A DNA stretch of 64,000 nucleotides from Bacteroidales bacterium (GCA_900769555.1 CAAGHA010000105.1:1-64000); one strand, 5' to 3'. Positions 24,480 to 34,631 are shown, numbered from the stretch's first letter. Program-made: numbers and translations. The notes: generated from the sequence alone by a model not told the origin.

Positions 24480-26000
24480 ATGAAATCAGCCAACGAGAAA
24501 TTCATTGAATTAGATCGCAAAGCGGAAGCCGGAAATGCTGCTCGAATAGAGAAACAGCATCAGGCAGGAAAATTAACTGCAAGAGAGAGAATCGACTTGC
24601 TATTGGATAAGGGCACATTTGTTGAAATCGACAAGTTTGTTATTCATCAATGCAACAATTTTGGTTTGGATAAATCAAAACAGGCCGGAGATGGCGTTGT
24701 GTCAGGTTACGGAAAAATTGATGGAAGATTGGTATATGTTTATGCATACGATTTTACTGTATTGGGAGGTTCGTTAAGTAGAACCAATGCAAACAAAATT
24801 GTAAAAGTACAAAAACTTGCATTAAAAATGGGGGCACCGATTATAGCACTAAATGATTCTGGAGGTGCACGTATCCAAGAAGGTGTTTCAAGTTTATCCG
24901 GATATGGAGATATTTTTTACCAAAACACAATTTCATCAGGAGTTATTCCTCAAATCTCGGTAATCTTAGGTCCTTGTGCCGGAGGTGCTTGTTACTCCCC
25001 TGCTCTAACCGACTTTATCTTCATGGTAAAAGAACATAGTCATATGTTTGTTACCGGTCCGGACGTTGTAAAAACAGTTACACACGAAGAAATTGACAAA
25101 GAAGGTTTAGGAGGTGCTGCGGTTCATACTACCAAAAGCGGTGTTGCTCATTTTATTGGAGAAACAGAAGAAGACACATTAATGATGGTTAGAGAATTAT
25201 TGGCATTCTTACCTTCCAATAATATGGATGATGCTCCAAGATTACCTGTAACGGATGCCTATTCAAGTTCATCTGACCTAGATAATTTTATTCCTGCAGA
25301 TCCTAGCAAACCATATGATATGGTTGAATTGATAGAATCTGTTGTGGATGGAGGATACTTCTTTGAAATCATGGAAGGATTTGCACCCAATATCCTAACC
25401 GGATTTGCACGCATCGACGGAAAAGTAATTGGTATAGTTGCCAATCAACCTGCATATCAAGCAGGAGTATTAGATATTGATACGGCAGATAAATCTGCTC
25501 GTTTTATACGATTCTGCGACTGTTTTAACATTCCAATTGTATCTTTTGTGGATGTACCTGGTTTCTTACCCGGATGTACACAAGAACATGGAGGCATTAT
25601 TCGTCACGGAGCAAAGATTGTTTATGCATACGTAGAGGCAACTGTTCCAAAGATTACAATCATTACAAGAAAAGCATACGGAGGAGCATACATAGTAATG
25701 TCAAGTAAGCATACAGGAGCAGACATTAACTTTGCTTATCCTAATGCAGAAATTGCCGTAATGGGGCAAGATGGAGCTGTGAATATTCTTTATAAAAACG
25801 TTTCTGATGAAGAAAAAGAGAAAGCAAGAAAAGAGTATGAAGAAGAATTCTCAAATCCATATCGTGCTGCAGAATTAGGCTATATCGATGAGATTATTTT
25901 GCCATCACAAACAAGAGAAAAGTTGATTCAAGCATTGGATATGACACATACTAAAATACGTTCAAATCCTGCTAAAAAACATGGTAATATACCTCTCTGA
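24480..26000 (+). CDS. Acyl-CoA carboxylase, carboxyltransferase subunit
   Basis: A 506-residue crotonase-fold carboxyltransferase of the PccB/MmdA type. It starts with KLTARERIDLLLD. The first half has NDSGGARIQEG and LGPCAGGACYSPAL. The second half has FVDVPGFLPG, GGIIRHGAKI and RKAYGGAYIVM. It transfers CO2 from biotin to an acyl-CoA, probably propionyl-CoA, feeding or draining the methylmalonyl-CoA/succinate route of propionate metabolism. Last gene of the operon; a strong terminator follows. Confidence 0.92.
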   Translation: MKSANEKFIELDRKAEAGNAARIEKQHQAGKLTARERIDLLLDKGTFVEIDKFVIHQCNNFGLDKSKQAGDGVVSGYGKIDGRLVYVYAYDFTVLGGSLSRTNANKIVKVQKLALKMGAPIIALNDSGGARIQEGVSSLSGYGDIFYQNTISSGVIPQISVILGPCAGGACYSPALTDFIFMVKEHSHMFVTGPDVVKTVTHEEIDKEGLGGAAVHTTKSGVAHFIGETEEDTLMMVRELLAFLPSNNMDDAPRLPVTDAYSSSSDLDNFIPADPSKPYDMVELIESVVDGGYFFEIMEGFAPNILTGFARIDGKVIGIVANQPAYQAGVLDIDTADKSARFIRFCDCFNIPIVSFVDVPGFLPGCTQEHGGIIRHGAKIVYAYVEATVPKITIITRKAYGGAYIVMSSKHTGADINFAYPNAEIAVMGQDGAVNILYKNVSDEEKEKARKEYEEEFSNPYRAAELGYIDEIILPSQTREKLIQALDMTHTKIRSNPAKKHGNIPL

Positions 26001-26023
26001 TATAGAGTAGAAATAAAGTGCAT

Positions 26024-26064
26024 AAAAAGTCCAAAAAAAAAATGTTTTTTTTTGGACTTTTTAC
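26024..26064 (+). terminator. Terminator of the acyl-CoA carboxylase operon
   Basis: AAAAAGTCC plus an A-run pairs with a T-run plus GGACTTTTT, giving a near-perfect 19-bp stem. Works in either direction. Confidence 0.85.
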
Positions 26065-26181
26065 GTTAAAATAGGAGAAAAAGTTTTTTTATTTGCAAAA
26101 AATATATTTACTTAGCGGTCGAATTTAACAACAAATGTAAATTCAAAAGAATAATTATTATAAATTTAAATTTAATCATTT

Positions 26182-27603
26182 ATGAAAAAAAGAAATTTAC
26201 TCGCAATGGCAGCCCTTTCTTGCTTTGCTTTCACAGCAAACGCGGCAGAATATTGGGTTATTAAAGATGGTGAATTGAGCGAAGACATCAAAATTATGCC
26301 TAACACCACTGATGCAGTTTACGATGTTCTTACTCCGGGAAATGCTAAAGATGGTGCAAAGTACCAACACAAAGAAAACCCCTACAAGGATGTTCAATTG
26401 GATATGTCTGCATGGCCTGTTTCTTTAAAGGACACTTGGATAATGGAAATGGAATACAAAGTTCCTGCAACTGCATTGGATCAAACCGGTCCTCACAACG
26501 ATTTATGGGAAGGTAAGAAACCTATGTTCATATTTGCTATGTATCCGGAATTAAAAACAACTGATGATAAAGGAGATTCAGTGAATGTAACATTTGATGT
26601 TAATGTTGCTCCTGTTAGAATTGATTTTGATGGAAAGTTAAATGCCCAAGCAGATACATGGACCACTGTGAGACAATATGTTTATGCGAACCCAAGCATT
26701 GATGAATGTAAGGTTCTAACACTTTCATATTGTCGCGAAGTTAAAAGTGTTATGGATCCTGTATACATCAAGAACTTAAAGTTTATTGATGCAGGAAGCG
26801 CTCAAAAACCATTCTATGCAGAAGATTTTGAAGGTGTTGGAGGAAGGAGAGTAGTAGTTTATAGTAACGACGATAATTTTGGAAAAAAGAAAGCTTCTCA
26901 AGTAGCAGGAGGAAAACAGATCGAGTCTGTGGATTTAATTACAGTAGCAAGAGATTGGGAAGTAAATGGAGGTCACGACGGTTCAGGATTTATGGCTGAT
27001 GAACACTATCATGCTATGGTAGTTCCGGCCGGTAAAAAAGATATTTCAATTAATGGTATTGAGATTCCGGCAGAATTGTCTAATGGCGGTGAAATTGCTT
27101 TCAAGGCTTACATTAAAAACCAATGGATTGAAGGTACTGATTTTGCAACTGCAACTGAAGAACAAAGAGTTATTCCTGCACTTATCAAATTTGATAACGG
27201 AACAGAATATCAATTGACAGACTCTTTGATGGATGGTCAATGGGATGCAATCAACTCTGTATTTGCAGTTCCTGCCGGAGCAAAAACTCTTGATGTAATC
27301 TTTAAGTGCAATTCAGACTACGGATACTTAGTAGATAACATTCGTATCGGTGCAAATTGGATTGGAGATAACGTTGCAACTATTGCTTCTGATATCGAAA
27401 TCGAAATTACTCCTAACCCTGCATCTGACATCATTACAGTATCCGGTGATGTTGAAAAAATCGAAGTTATCGCTTTGAATGGTGCAGTAGTTGCATCTGC
27501 AGAAGGTAACCAAGCTAACATCGCTGCATTGGCTGCCGGTTCTTACATCGTAAAAGCATACACTGCAGAAGGTATCGCTATTAAGATGATTATCAAAAAA
27601 TAA
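26182..27603 (+). CDS. Type IX-secreted protein, tandem paralogue 1
   Basis: A 473-residue secreted protein. The signal peptide likely cleaves after FTANA (about residue 21). The C-terminal 65 residues (ITPNPASDIITVSG..., GSYIVKAYTAEG, IKMIIKK) are a type A sorting domain for the type IX secretion system, so it should reach the cell surface. The central 380 residues look beta-rich, with two halves (about 22-215 and 220-400) that could each be a jelly-roll. I do not recognise the family. The next gene is a close paralogue. Confidence 0.8.
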   Translation: MKKRNLLAMAALSCFAFTANAAEYWVIKDGELSEDIKIMPNTTDAVYDVLTPGNAKDGAKYQHKENPYKDVQLDMSAWPVSLKDTWIMEMEYKVPATALDQTGPHNDLWEGKKPMFIFAMYPELKTTDDKGDSVNVTFDVNVAPVRIDFDGKLNAQADTWTTVRQYVYANPSIDECKVLTLSYCREVKSVMDPVYIKNLKFIDAGSAQKPFYAEDFEGVGGRRVVVYSNDDNFGKKKASQVAGGKQIESVDLITVARDWEVNGGHDGSGFMADEHYHAMVVPAGKKDISINGIEIPAELSNGGEIAFKAYIKNQWIEGTDFATATEEQRVIPALIKFDNGTEYQLTDSLMDGQWDAINSVFAVPAGAKTLDVIFKCNSDYGYLVDNIRIGANWIGDNVATIASDIEIEITPNPASDIITVSGDVEKIEVIALNGAVVASAEGNQANIAALAAGSYIVKAYTAEGIAIKMIIKK

Positions 27604-27631
27604 TTTCTTGCTCGGAAATTAAACATCATAG

Positions 27632-27666
27632 GAAGAGGATGGTTTAAACATCCTCTTCTTTTTTTA
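27632..27666 (+). terminator. Terminator after T9SS paralogue 1
   Basis: GAAGAGGATG pairs with CATCCTCTTC around GTTTAAA and is followed by TTTTTTTA. The same hairpin is repeated after paralogue 2. Confidence 0.9.
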
Positions 27667-27695
27667 TACCTCTCTCCTATTTAATTTAATCATTT

Positions 27696-29108
27696 ATGAA
27701 AAAAAGAAATTTACTCGCAATTGCAGCCCTTTCTTGTTTTGCTTTCTCAGCAAATGCAGAGGAATATTGGGTAATTAAAGATGGTAAGTTGAACGAGGAC
27801 ATCACGATTATGCCGAACACAACTGATGCTGTTTTCGATGATCTTAAACCTGGTAATGCTACAACCGGTGCATCATACCAACACAACGAAAATCCCTACA
27901 AAGATGTACAAATTGATTTAACAAGTTTTCCTGTTTCTTTAAAGAGCACTTGGGTATTGGAAATGGAATACAAAGTTCCTGCTTCTGCATTAGATGCAGC
28001 AGGTCTTTCATCTTCTTTGTGGGCAGGTAAAAAACCTATGTTCATCTTTGGTATGTACGCAAATGATGCTGAAACACTTAAAGCAAATAAAAAATATATT
28101 GATGTAACCAAGGCAGACATCAATATTGCTATTGATGGAAAATTTGCTGCTCAAGCTGATACTTGGACTACAGTAAGAAAATATGTTTATGCACACCCAA
28201 GTGTTGACTCTTGTAAAATACTTACCCTATCTTACTGCCGTGAGATTGAAGAAAGCTTGGATCCTATTTACATCAAGAACTTGAAGTTCGTTGATTGCAA
28301 TGGAGCAAGCAAATCATTCTACGCAGAAGACTTCCAAAGGGTTGGTGCTAGTAGATTAGCAGTATATTCAGATAACTCAAGTTTCGGAAAAATGACCCCA
28401 GCAGGTATGACCGGAGGAATAGTATTAAAGTCTGATGATCTTATCCCTTTTCCAAGATCATGGGAAGATAACGGTCACGATGGTTCTTGGTTCATGGATA
28501 CAGAAAACCTACATGCGCTCTGTGTTCCTGCTGGTAGTGCAGATATCAGAATTGATGACATTGAAATTCCAGAATTAGATCCAGGAATGGGAGGAAAAAT
28601 CAGCTTCAAGGCATTTATGAAAAACAAATGGGCTGAAGGTTCTGGTTTTGAGAGTGCCACAGACGAGCAAAGAGTTATTCCTGCTGTGGTTGAATTTGAC
28701 AATGGGGCTACTGTTAATATTACAGACTCTTTGATGGATGGACAATGGGATCATATCGTATCTCTTATCGCAGTTCCTGCAGGTGCAAAAACTTTGAGTT
28801 TGGTATTCAAGAGCAATGCTAATTACGGATACTTGGTTGATAACATCCACTTAGGAGTTCACGAAGGTGGTGACAACGTAGCGGACATCGAATCTGACTT
28901 GGCTATCGAAGTTTCTCCAAACCCTGCAACTGATATTATCACAGTTTCCGGTGACGTAGAGAAAATCGAAGTTATCGCTTTGAATGGTGCTATCGTTGCT
29001 TCTGCAGAAGGAAACCAAGCTAACATCGCTGCTTTGGCTGCCGGTTCTTACATCGTAAAAGCATACACTGCAGAAGGTGTCGCTATTAAGATGATTATCA
29101 AAAAATAA
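27696..29108 (+). CDS. Type IX-secreted protein, tandem paralogue 2
   Basis: A 470-residue paralogue of the preceding gene with the same order: signal peptide, unknown beta-rich body, T9SS sorting tail. Signal-peptide and sorting-tail DNA are nearly identical between the two copies, while the bodies differ more (for example ETLKANKKYIDVTKADIN replaces a shorter segment). Each copy has its own terminator. The pattern suggests tandem duplication with later homogenisation of the ends. Function unknown. Confidence 0.8.
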   Translation: MKKRNLLAIAALSCFAFSANAEEYWVIKDGKLNEDITIMPNTTDAVFDDLKPGNATTGASYQHNENPYKDVQIDLTSFPVSLKSTWVLEMEYKVPASALDAAGLSSSLWAGKKPMFIFGMYANDAETLKANKKYIDVTKADINIAIDGKFAAQADTWTTVRKYVYAHPSVDSCKILTLSYCREIEESLDPIYIKNLKFVDCNGASKSFYAEDFQRVGASRLAVYSDNSSFGKMTPAGMTGGIVLKSDDLIPFPRSWEDNGHDGSWFMDTENLHALCVPAGSADIRIDDIEIPELDPGMGGKISFKAFMKNKWAEGSGFESATDEQRVIPAVVEFDNGATVNITDSLMDGQWDHIVSLIAVPAGAKTLSLVFKSNANYGYLVDNIHLGVHEGGDNVADIESDLAIEVSPNPATDIITVSGDVEKIEVIALNGAIVASAEGNQANIAALAAGSYIVKAYTAEGVAIKMIIKK

Positions 29109-29136
29109 TTTCTTGTTCGGAAATTAAACATAAAAG

Positions 29137-29171
29137 GAAGAGGATGGTTTAAACATCCTCTTCATTTTTAT
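29137..29171 (+). terminator. Terminator after T9SS paralogue 2
   Basis: Same GAAGAGGATG/CATCCTCTTC stem as at 27632, followed by ATTTTTATT. Confidence 0.85.
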
Positions 29172-29205
29172 TGGGGGTGTCTCAAAATAGATATACCCTC
29201 TTTTG

Positions 29206-30132
29206 TTAAAAGCAATATTTATCAATTACACAATCTCTATCGAATTTATTTGCCCTAAATGCAAAAGGAGAAACACCAGACAAACGCTTAAAAAATTTTC
29301 CAAATACAGCCTGATCAGAAAAATTCAACTGAAATGCAATCTCCTGAATAGATAAATCAGACTGCAACAATAAAACCCTTGACTCATTATACAACATACT
29401 AACAATTAATTTTGACGCACTTTGACCAGTCATTTGTTTCACAACCAAAGTCAAATAATGAGCAGATATACCCAATTTATCCGCATAAAAATCAACTCCA
29501 TGATGCACCTTGTAATGTTCCAACATTAAACTGATAAACGAAAAACAAATTTGTTCTTGACGCGTAAAAGTCAACTTCACCTCTACCCCTCCTACCCTCT
29601 TATCAACCAGATCACTAAAATCTAGAAAAAACATGATTACAGCACTCAAAACTAATTGATGATAATAGGTATGATTTAACGAATCCAAAACACAATTTAT
29701 CTCTAAAATTCTTCGATGTAACAACTTTAACTCAGCAGAATCTAAACAAACAACAGGATTGCGAAATAAACGGATTCCATACTTTGTTCTAAGAGATATC
29801 ATCTCTGCTGGATCCATTTCATCCATAAATTGTTTAGAAACAAAAAGAGAGTAACACTTGAAATCTTCACTGCAATCAATAAATTGAAAAAGGTGAAGTG
29901 TGGAGAGTAAAATCACATTATTAGCCTTCAATTCAAAGACTCTATAATTTACCATAATTTTTGCACGTCCTGATAGTATCAATAAAGTAACTGATGCCCC
30001 AATAGAAATCGGCTCATAAAAAATTTGTTTTAATAAAACTTTGTCATACTCACAACAATTTAATTTACAACGCAATGACCCCGTTGTAGGTGGTTCAAAA
30101 AAACGACTATCTTGCAATGCGACCATCTTCAC
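29206..30132 (-). CDS. AraC-family transcriptional regulator
   Basis: A 308-residue regulator. The N-terminal half (about 1-190) is a cupin-like sensing domain. The C-terminal 100 residues hold the double helix-turn-helix: HYLTLVVKQMTGQSASKLI, then SIQEIAFQLNFSDQAVFGKFFKRLSGVSPFAFR. It is divergent from the efflux operon starting at 30291, the usual arrangement of a local regulator. Cues are unknown; such systems often respond to bile acids, dyes or fatty acids. The start could also be at MVALQ, two codons later. Confidence 0.88.
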   Translation of the reverse strand: MKMVALQDSRFFEPPTTGSLRCKLNCCEYDKVLLKQIFYEPISIGASVTLLILSGRAKIMVNYRVFELKANNVILLSTLHLFQFIDCSEDFKCYSLFVSKQFMDEMDPAEMISLRTKYGIRLFRNPVVCLDSAELKLLHRRILEINCVLDSLNHTYYHQLVLSAVIMFFLDFSDLVDKRVGGVEVKLTFTRQEQICFSFISLMLEHYKVHHGVDFYADKLGISAHYLTLVVKQMTGQSASKLIVSMLYNESRVLLLQSDLSIQEIAFQLNFSDQAVFGKFFKRLSGVSPFAFRANKFDRDCVIDKYCF

Positions 30133-30290
30133 AAAGTAAAAAAATATTCTAATAATTTAAAATAAAATATGTTACAGATACAATTTTCAATAAAAGCATG
30201 TCCAAAATAAACCAATTTCATCAAATTTTAATCAAGAACAAATCTACTAAATTTTAAGAAATTTGCAAGCAAAACGAATGAATAAAAAAA

Positions 30291-31604
30291 ATGAAAAAAA
30301 TAATTCTATTTGCACTTTTATCATGTAGTATAAACAACTACTGTATTTCCCAAGAGATGGAAAATATTCCATTAACAATCGATAGTATGTTTAAAATAGC
30401 AGAAGAAAACAACAGAGATATAAAACTTCAAAAATTATTAGAAGAAAATTCAAGAGAAGGAATATCAGTCTCAAAAAATGCTTTGCTTCCATCTATTGAT
30501 TTTTCACTTTCAGCCAGCTACCTAGGGAATGCATGGATTACTGATAGAAATTTCTCAAATGGTATTACGGGAGAAATGCCACATTTTGGCAACAATATCA
30601 GTATAGAAGCTTCACAGATCTTATTTGCCGGAGGAGCGATAAAAAATAGCATTAAGAACGCAGAAGTAGCCTATCAAAAGACAAAAATGCAAAAATTAAA
30701 ATGTAAACAAGATATTAAATTTGCTCTTCTCAGAGAATATTTACAAATATTTCACTTAGAGAATCAAAAAGAAATCTATTCAAAAAACATTATACAAACT
30801 CAAAAATTAGTAGATGATATTCTGCTAAAAGCACAAGAAGGGTTAGCCCTAAAAAATGATATTACACGATATGAATTACAATTGCAAAATCTACAATTAG
30901 CATTAACTCAAGTGAAAAACAATTTAACAACAGCCCAAAATAGGCTTCGTATTTTGTTAGAACTTCCAACCAACACAAAGATCAAAATAGACAAACAAAT
31001 AATTAATGAATTGCCTATTCCCAAAGAAGAGAACGAATGGTTGACCAATGCAATAGCCAGCTCTCCAGACATTAAACTAGCACAATTAGAAAAAGAAGAG
31101 AGTGAAAACAGCCTAAAAATTGTTAGAGCAAAAAAGATTCCGACAATAGTTGCCTTCGCTGGAGATAAACTTGAAGGTCCGATTACCATAGAAGTCCCCC
31201 CTATCAACAAAAATTTAAACTATTGGTATGTGGGTGTAGGAGTTAAATACAACATTGCTTCACTCTATAAAGCTACAAGAGAAGAGAGACAAGCTAGTTT
31301 AGGAAGACAAATTGCCAACGAAAATGAGAAGTTAGCAATGGAAGAACTTGAAATAAAAATAAACGAAACTTGGACACGATTCAACGAATCTTTTTCTATA
31401 TTAGAAACCCACAAGAAAAGTTTGGAGTTAGCAAATAACAACTACGAAATAGTGAATAATAGATATTTAAATGATTTGGCATTAATTACTGATATGCTAG
31501 ATGCCAGTAACTCTAAATTAAGTGCCGAATTACAAATGGCAGACTCAAAAATCAACATTTTGATGCACTATTTTAATCTTTGCAGATTAAGCGGAACGTT
31601 ATAA
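30291..31604 (+). CDS. TolC-family outer-membrane efflux protein
   Basis: A 437-residue outer-membrane channel. The signal peptide (about 1-20) is followed by two repeats of long coiled-coil helices, as in TolC/OprM; LPSIDFSLSASYLG and ELPTNTKIKID fit the family. First gene of a three-gene efflux operon with the membrane-fusion protein (21 bases downstream) and the MFS pump. Likely induced by the divergent AraC regulator. Confidence 0.9.
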   Translation: MKKIILFALLSCSINNYCISQEMENIPLTIDSMFKIAEENNRDIKLQKLLEENSREGISVSKNALLPSIDFSLSASYLGNAWITDRNFSNGITGEMPHFGNNISIEASQILFAGGAIKNSIKNAEVAYQKTKMQKLKCKQDIKFALLREYLQIFHLENQKEIYSKNIIQTQKLVDDILLKAQEGLALKNDITRYELQLQNLQLALTQVKNNLTTAQNRLRILLELPTNTKIKIDKQIINELPIPKEENEWLTNAIASSPDIKLAQLEKEESENSLKIVRAKKIPTIVAFAGDKLEGPITIEVPPINKNLNYWYVGVGVKYNIASLYKATREERQASLGRQIANENEKLAMEELEIKINETWTRFNESFSILETHKKSLELANNNYEIVNNRYLNDLALITDMLDASNSKLSAELQMADSKINILMHYFNLCRLSGTL

Positions 31605-31625
31605 ACAATTGAAATTAATAAAGAA

Positions 31626-32660
31626 ATGAAAAAAAGAACAAAAAAAATTATTTACAACATTGTTGTATGTACAGTATTGGTAGTTGCAATCGCATGGGTC
31701 ATATCCAAATTCGTACACTTTGGTAATGTCGAATATACAGATAACGCACAAGCTAAACAACTTATTATCCCGGTCAATTCAAGAATTCAAGGATTCATTA
31801 AAAAGATACACTTTAATGAATACCAACCCGTAAAAAAAGGAGACACATTAGCAATAATAGAAGATGTAGAATTTCGTTATAAGGTTGCTTTAGCAGAAGC
31901 AGACTATGAAAAAGCCACCTCCGGTAAAGCTGCAATGAAAAGTACAATCAACACCACAGATAACAACATATCTGTATCAGATGCCGCAATAACAGAGGTT
32001 GGAGTTAGATTAGAAAATGCCAAAAGAGAATATGAAAGATATAAAAATCTATTGGCACAAGAAGCTGTTACGAAACAACAATACGATGCCATCAAAACTA
32101 ACTATGATGCATTACAAGCCAGATATGACCAATTGACAAAGCAAAAACAATCAACCTCGCTAATAAAAAAAGAGCAACAAAATCGTTTAGGTCAAAGTTC
32201 TGCTGCCGTAAAATTAGCAGAAGTGGCTTTAGAATTGGCGAAACTAAATTTATCCTACACAATTATTACGGCCCCTTGCGATGGTTATACAGGAAGAAAA
32301 AACATTCAAGAAGGTCAATTAATACAAGCAGGTCAAACAATTGTTGATATTGTTGATGATAACGACAAATGGATAATTGCAAATTATAAAGAGACCCAAA
32401 CAACTAATATAAAAGAAGGACAAACTGTTGATATTGAAGTTGATGCAATTCCAGGAATCGTATTCAAAGGAGTTGTTGGCTCACTATCTAAAGCTACGGG
32501 AGCAAGTTATTCATTACTTCCACAAGACAATTCTGCCGGAAATTTCGTAAAAATAGAACAAAGAATTCCAATCCGTATCAATTTTACAAAAGATAATAGA
32601 ACGGAAGATTTACAACGTATTTGCGCAGGAATGAACGTAGAATGTACTGTTAATTACTAA
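31626..32660 (+). CDS. HlyD/EmrA-type membrane fusion protein
   Basis: A 344-residue periplasmic adaptor. It has one N-terminal membrane helix (about 8-29), a biotinyl-lipoyl-like segment (IPVNSRIQGFIKKIHFNEYQ, VKKGDTLA), a coiled-coil hairpin (about 80-200) and a beta-barrel (APCDGYTGRKNIQEGQ, GQTVDIEVDAIPG). It links the MFS pump to the TolC-like channel. The MFS ATG lies 12 bases after its stop. Confidence 0.92.
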   Translation: MKKRTKKIIYNIVVCTVLVVAIAWVISKFVHFGNVEYTDNAQAKQLIIPVNSRIQGFIKKIHFNEYQPVKKGDTLAIIEDVEFRYKVALAEADYEKATSGKAAMKSTINTTDNNISVSDAAITEVGVRLENAKREYERYKNLLAQEAVTKQQYDAIKTNYDALQARYDQLTKQKQSTSLIKKEQQNRLGQSSAAVKLAEVALELAKLNLSYTIITAPCDGYTGRKNIQEGQLIQAGQTIVDIVDDNDKWIIANYKETQTTNIKEGQTVDIEVDAIPGIVFKGVVGSLSKATGASYSLLPQDNSAGNFVKIEQRIPIRINFTKDNRTEDLQRICAGMNVECTVNY

Positions 32661-32672
32661 TTGCAAAGAAAC

Positions 32673-34250
32673 ATGGAGCATCAGCATTCTCAGACTTTTT
32701 CTATTCCCGAAATTCGTTCATCTGTACCGGAACGAGCTAAACCATTTATTGTTATTGCCTTTCTGATAATTATTCAATTCTCAGGAGGTGTGTACCTTTC
32801 ATCTGTTAGCGAGATGGTGGGAACAACGGCTCTTATGCAAGAAGATATTATGATGGCAGGATATACCTCTCTAATTGGAATGGCTTTAAACTTTCTACTT
32901 ATGTTTCGCATTAAATGTGCAATTCCTCCTAAAACTACCTATTTTGTTTGCGGAATAGTCATTATACTGGCCAACCTCATCTGCATGAACACTCATAGCG
33001 TTCCGGTTTTAGTTATAACTTGTCTAATTGCCGGCTTTTTCAGAATGCAAGCTACATTTCAATGCAACTCAACAATTCAACTATGGCTGACTCCAACAAG
33101 AGATATGTCGGTATTTTTTTCATGGGTCTATTTAATAGTGAATGGCACCATTCAATTGTCCGGACTAACAACTGTATTTATAAGCACTTTTTCTGAATGG
33201 CACTATATGCAATGGTTTATAATCGGCCTAATGCTATTCATGTTGCTTATTGTAATGCTTTGCTATAAAAACTACTCTACAATGCCCAAAATTCCCTTAA
33301 TTGGCATAGATTGGTTAGGTATGTTTATGTGGGGAGCAGCTGCATTATCAGCTCTGTTTATATGTATATATGGTAAACATTATGATTGGTGGAAGTCAGA
33401 ATATATTTGGGCAGCAACTATTGCAACCGTTGTACTTGTCGCTCTTAATTTATGGAGAGCCAGTTTTATAAGACATGCTTACATTTTCCCACGTACGTTT
33501 AGACATCCCATTATATTACAAATTATTGCAACTATCATAATTGCAGATATTCTATTAGCTCCCGGACATATATTCGAACATATTTTAATGGAGGGAATGT
33601 TCAGATATGATGCCATAAACTTAATTTCTTTAAATTGGATTGCTCTTGGAGGGAGTATATTGGGAGTATTCTTCACTTGGAGAGTATTTGCAATAAAGAA
33701 ATGGAGCTATCAAAGGATGTTACTAATCTCCTTTATTTGCATATTTTTATACCTTCTCTATTTCTATTTTTATATCGATTATAATCTACCAAAAGAGATG
33801 TTGTTCTTTCCAATTTTTATAAGAAATTTTGGTTACGTCATACTTTCAATTTCGCTACTTACTGCCAATACAAGACTCCCTTTCCCATTTGAATTTTTTC
33901 AAGGCGTAACAATTCAAAATATGTTTAGCGCAATTTTCGGTGCTGCGATTGGAAATGCTGTCGTTGGAAGATTATTAGATGTCGTCTCATTAAAAAACTT
34001 TAATCTGATAAGTACCTCTTTTGATCGTGTAAACACAGATGTAAATACTCTTCCTATAAAAGATCTATACCACATAGCTTACCAACATGCAACAATAATT
34101 TCTATGAAAGAAATTTATGGTTGGCTGTTAATCTTATCTATTCTTTGCATTATTTTTCTCCTTCTCAGGAAGAGTGACATCAAGCCAAATCAAATGATTA
34201 CGCATCCAAAATTTAAAAATCTTAGAAAACGAATTCTAAAACGACTCTAA
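32673..34250 (+). CDS. MFS efflux pump, EmrB/DHA2-like
   Basis: A 525-residue inner-membrane transporter with about 14 hydrophobic segments, as in the DHA2 family. It lies in a TolC-HlyD-MFS operon, so it is probably a proton-driven tripartite exporter of a toxic hydrophobic compound. ATG 32673 (MEHQHSQTFS) is chosen over TTG 32661. The family call rests on topology and context; sequence motifs are weak, as is common in Bacteroidetes members. Confidence 0.82.
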   Translation: MEHQHSQTFSIPEIRSSVPERAKPFIVIAFLIIIQFSGGVYLSSVSEMVGTTALMQEDIMMAGYTSLIGMALNFLLMFRIKCAIPPKTTYFVCGIVIILANLICMNTHSVPVLVITCLIAGFFRMQATFQCNSTIQLWLTPTRDMSVFFSWVYLIVNGTIQLSGLTTVFISTFSEWHYMQWFIIGLMLFMLLIVMLCYKNYSTMPKIPLIGIDWLGMFMWGAAALSALFICIYGKHYDWWKSEYIWAATIATVVLVALNLWRASFIRHAYIFPRTFRHPIILQIIATIIIADILLAPGHIFEHILMEGMFRYDAINLISLNWIALGGSILGVFFTWRVFAIKKWSYQRMLLISFICIFLYLLYFYFYIDYNLPKEMLFFPIFIRNFGYVILSISLLTANTRLPFPFEFFQGVTIQNMFSAIFGAAIGNAVVGRLLDVVSLKNFNLISTSFDRVNTDVNTLPIKDLYHIAYQHATIISMKEIYGWLLILSILCIIFLLLRKSDIKPNQMITHPKFKNLRKRILKRL

Positions 34251-34252
34251 AA

Positions 34253-34286
34253 GAATAAATATTCACCCCAAAATAAATATTTATTC
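34253..34286 (+). terminator. AT-rich inverted repeat after the efflux operon
   Basis: GAATAAATATT pairs with AATATTTATTC (11 bp perfect) just after the MFS stop. There is no G/C in most of the stem and no T-run, so terminator function is doubtful. Confidence 0.35.
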
Positions 34287-34428
34287 AATCAATATACAAT
34301 AAAAAAAGATATCGTATACACCTAAATTTCAAGCTAATAGATAAATATTTCATATTTCAAATTTATTAAACAACAATAATTCATAAAAAATCATGTAATA
34401 TTTTTTAAAAAAAAATATGCAATAAATA

Positions 34429-34459
34429 TTTGTAAATTAAAATTTATTACATATATTTG
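34429..34459 (+). promoter_or_regulatory. Promoter of a small transcription unit
   Basis: TTTG (34429-34432) and TATATTTG (34452-34459) are 19 bases apart. Strong match to the Bacteroidetes consensus; nothing but a tiny ORF lies downstream. Confidence 0.7.
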
Positions 34460-34505
34460 CAATGTAATAATAAAACAATGTATAACAATTTAATATTTAT
34501 GAATT

Positions 34506-34592
34506 ATGGTAGCAGTTTATTTTTTTGTAGCAGCAGTAGTAATCTCTTTCACTGTAAAAGTTTTATCTGTTAAAGATGCGTTGAATAAATAA
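34506..34592 (+). CDS. Putative 28-residue membrane peptide
   Basis: ATG 34506 to TAA 34590-34592 encodes MVAVYFFVAAVVISFTVKVL then SVKDALNK. That is one hydrophobic helix of about 19 residues with a basic tail, the shape of a bitopic small membrane protein. It sits 47 bases after a good promoter and before a strong hairpin. A nine-codon ORF (34605-34634, MEKQIEDRV) follows. I do not recognise a family. The unit could equally be a small RNA; an overlapping frame from 34498 (24 codons) is less protein-like. Confidence 0.45.
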   Translation: MVAVYFFVAAVVISFTVKVLSVKDALNK

Positions 34593-34631
34593 AAACTAAT
34601 TCTTATGGAAAAACAGATTGAAGACCGAGTA

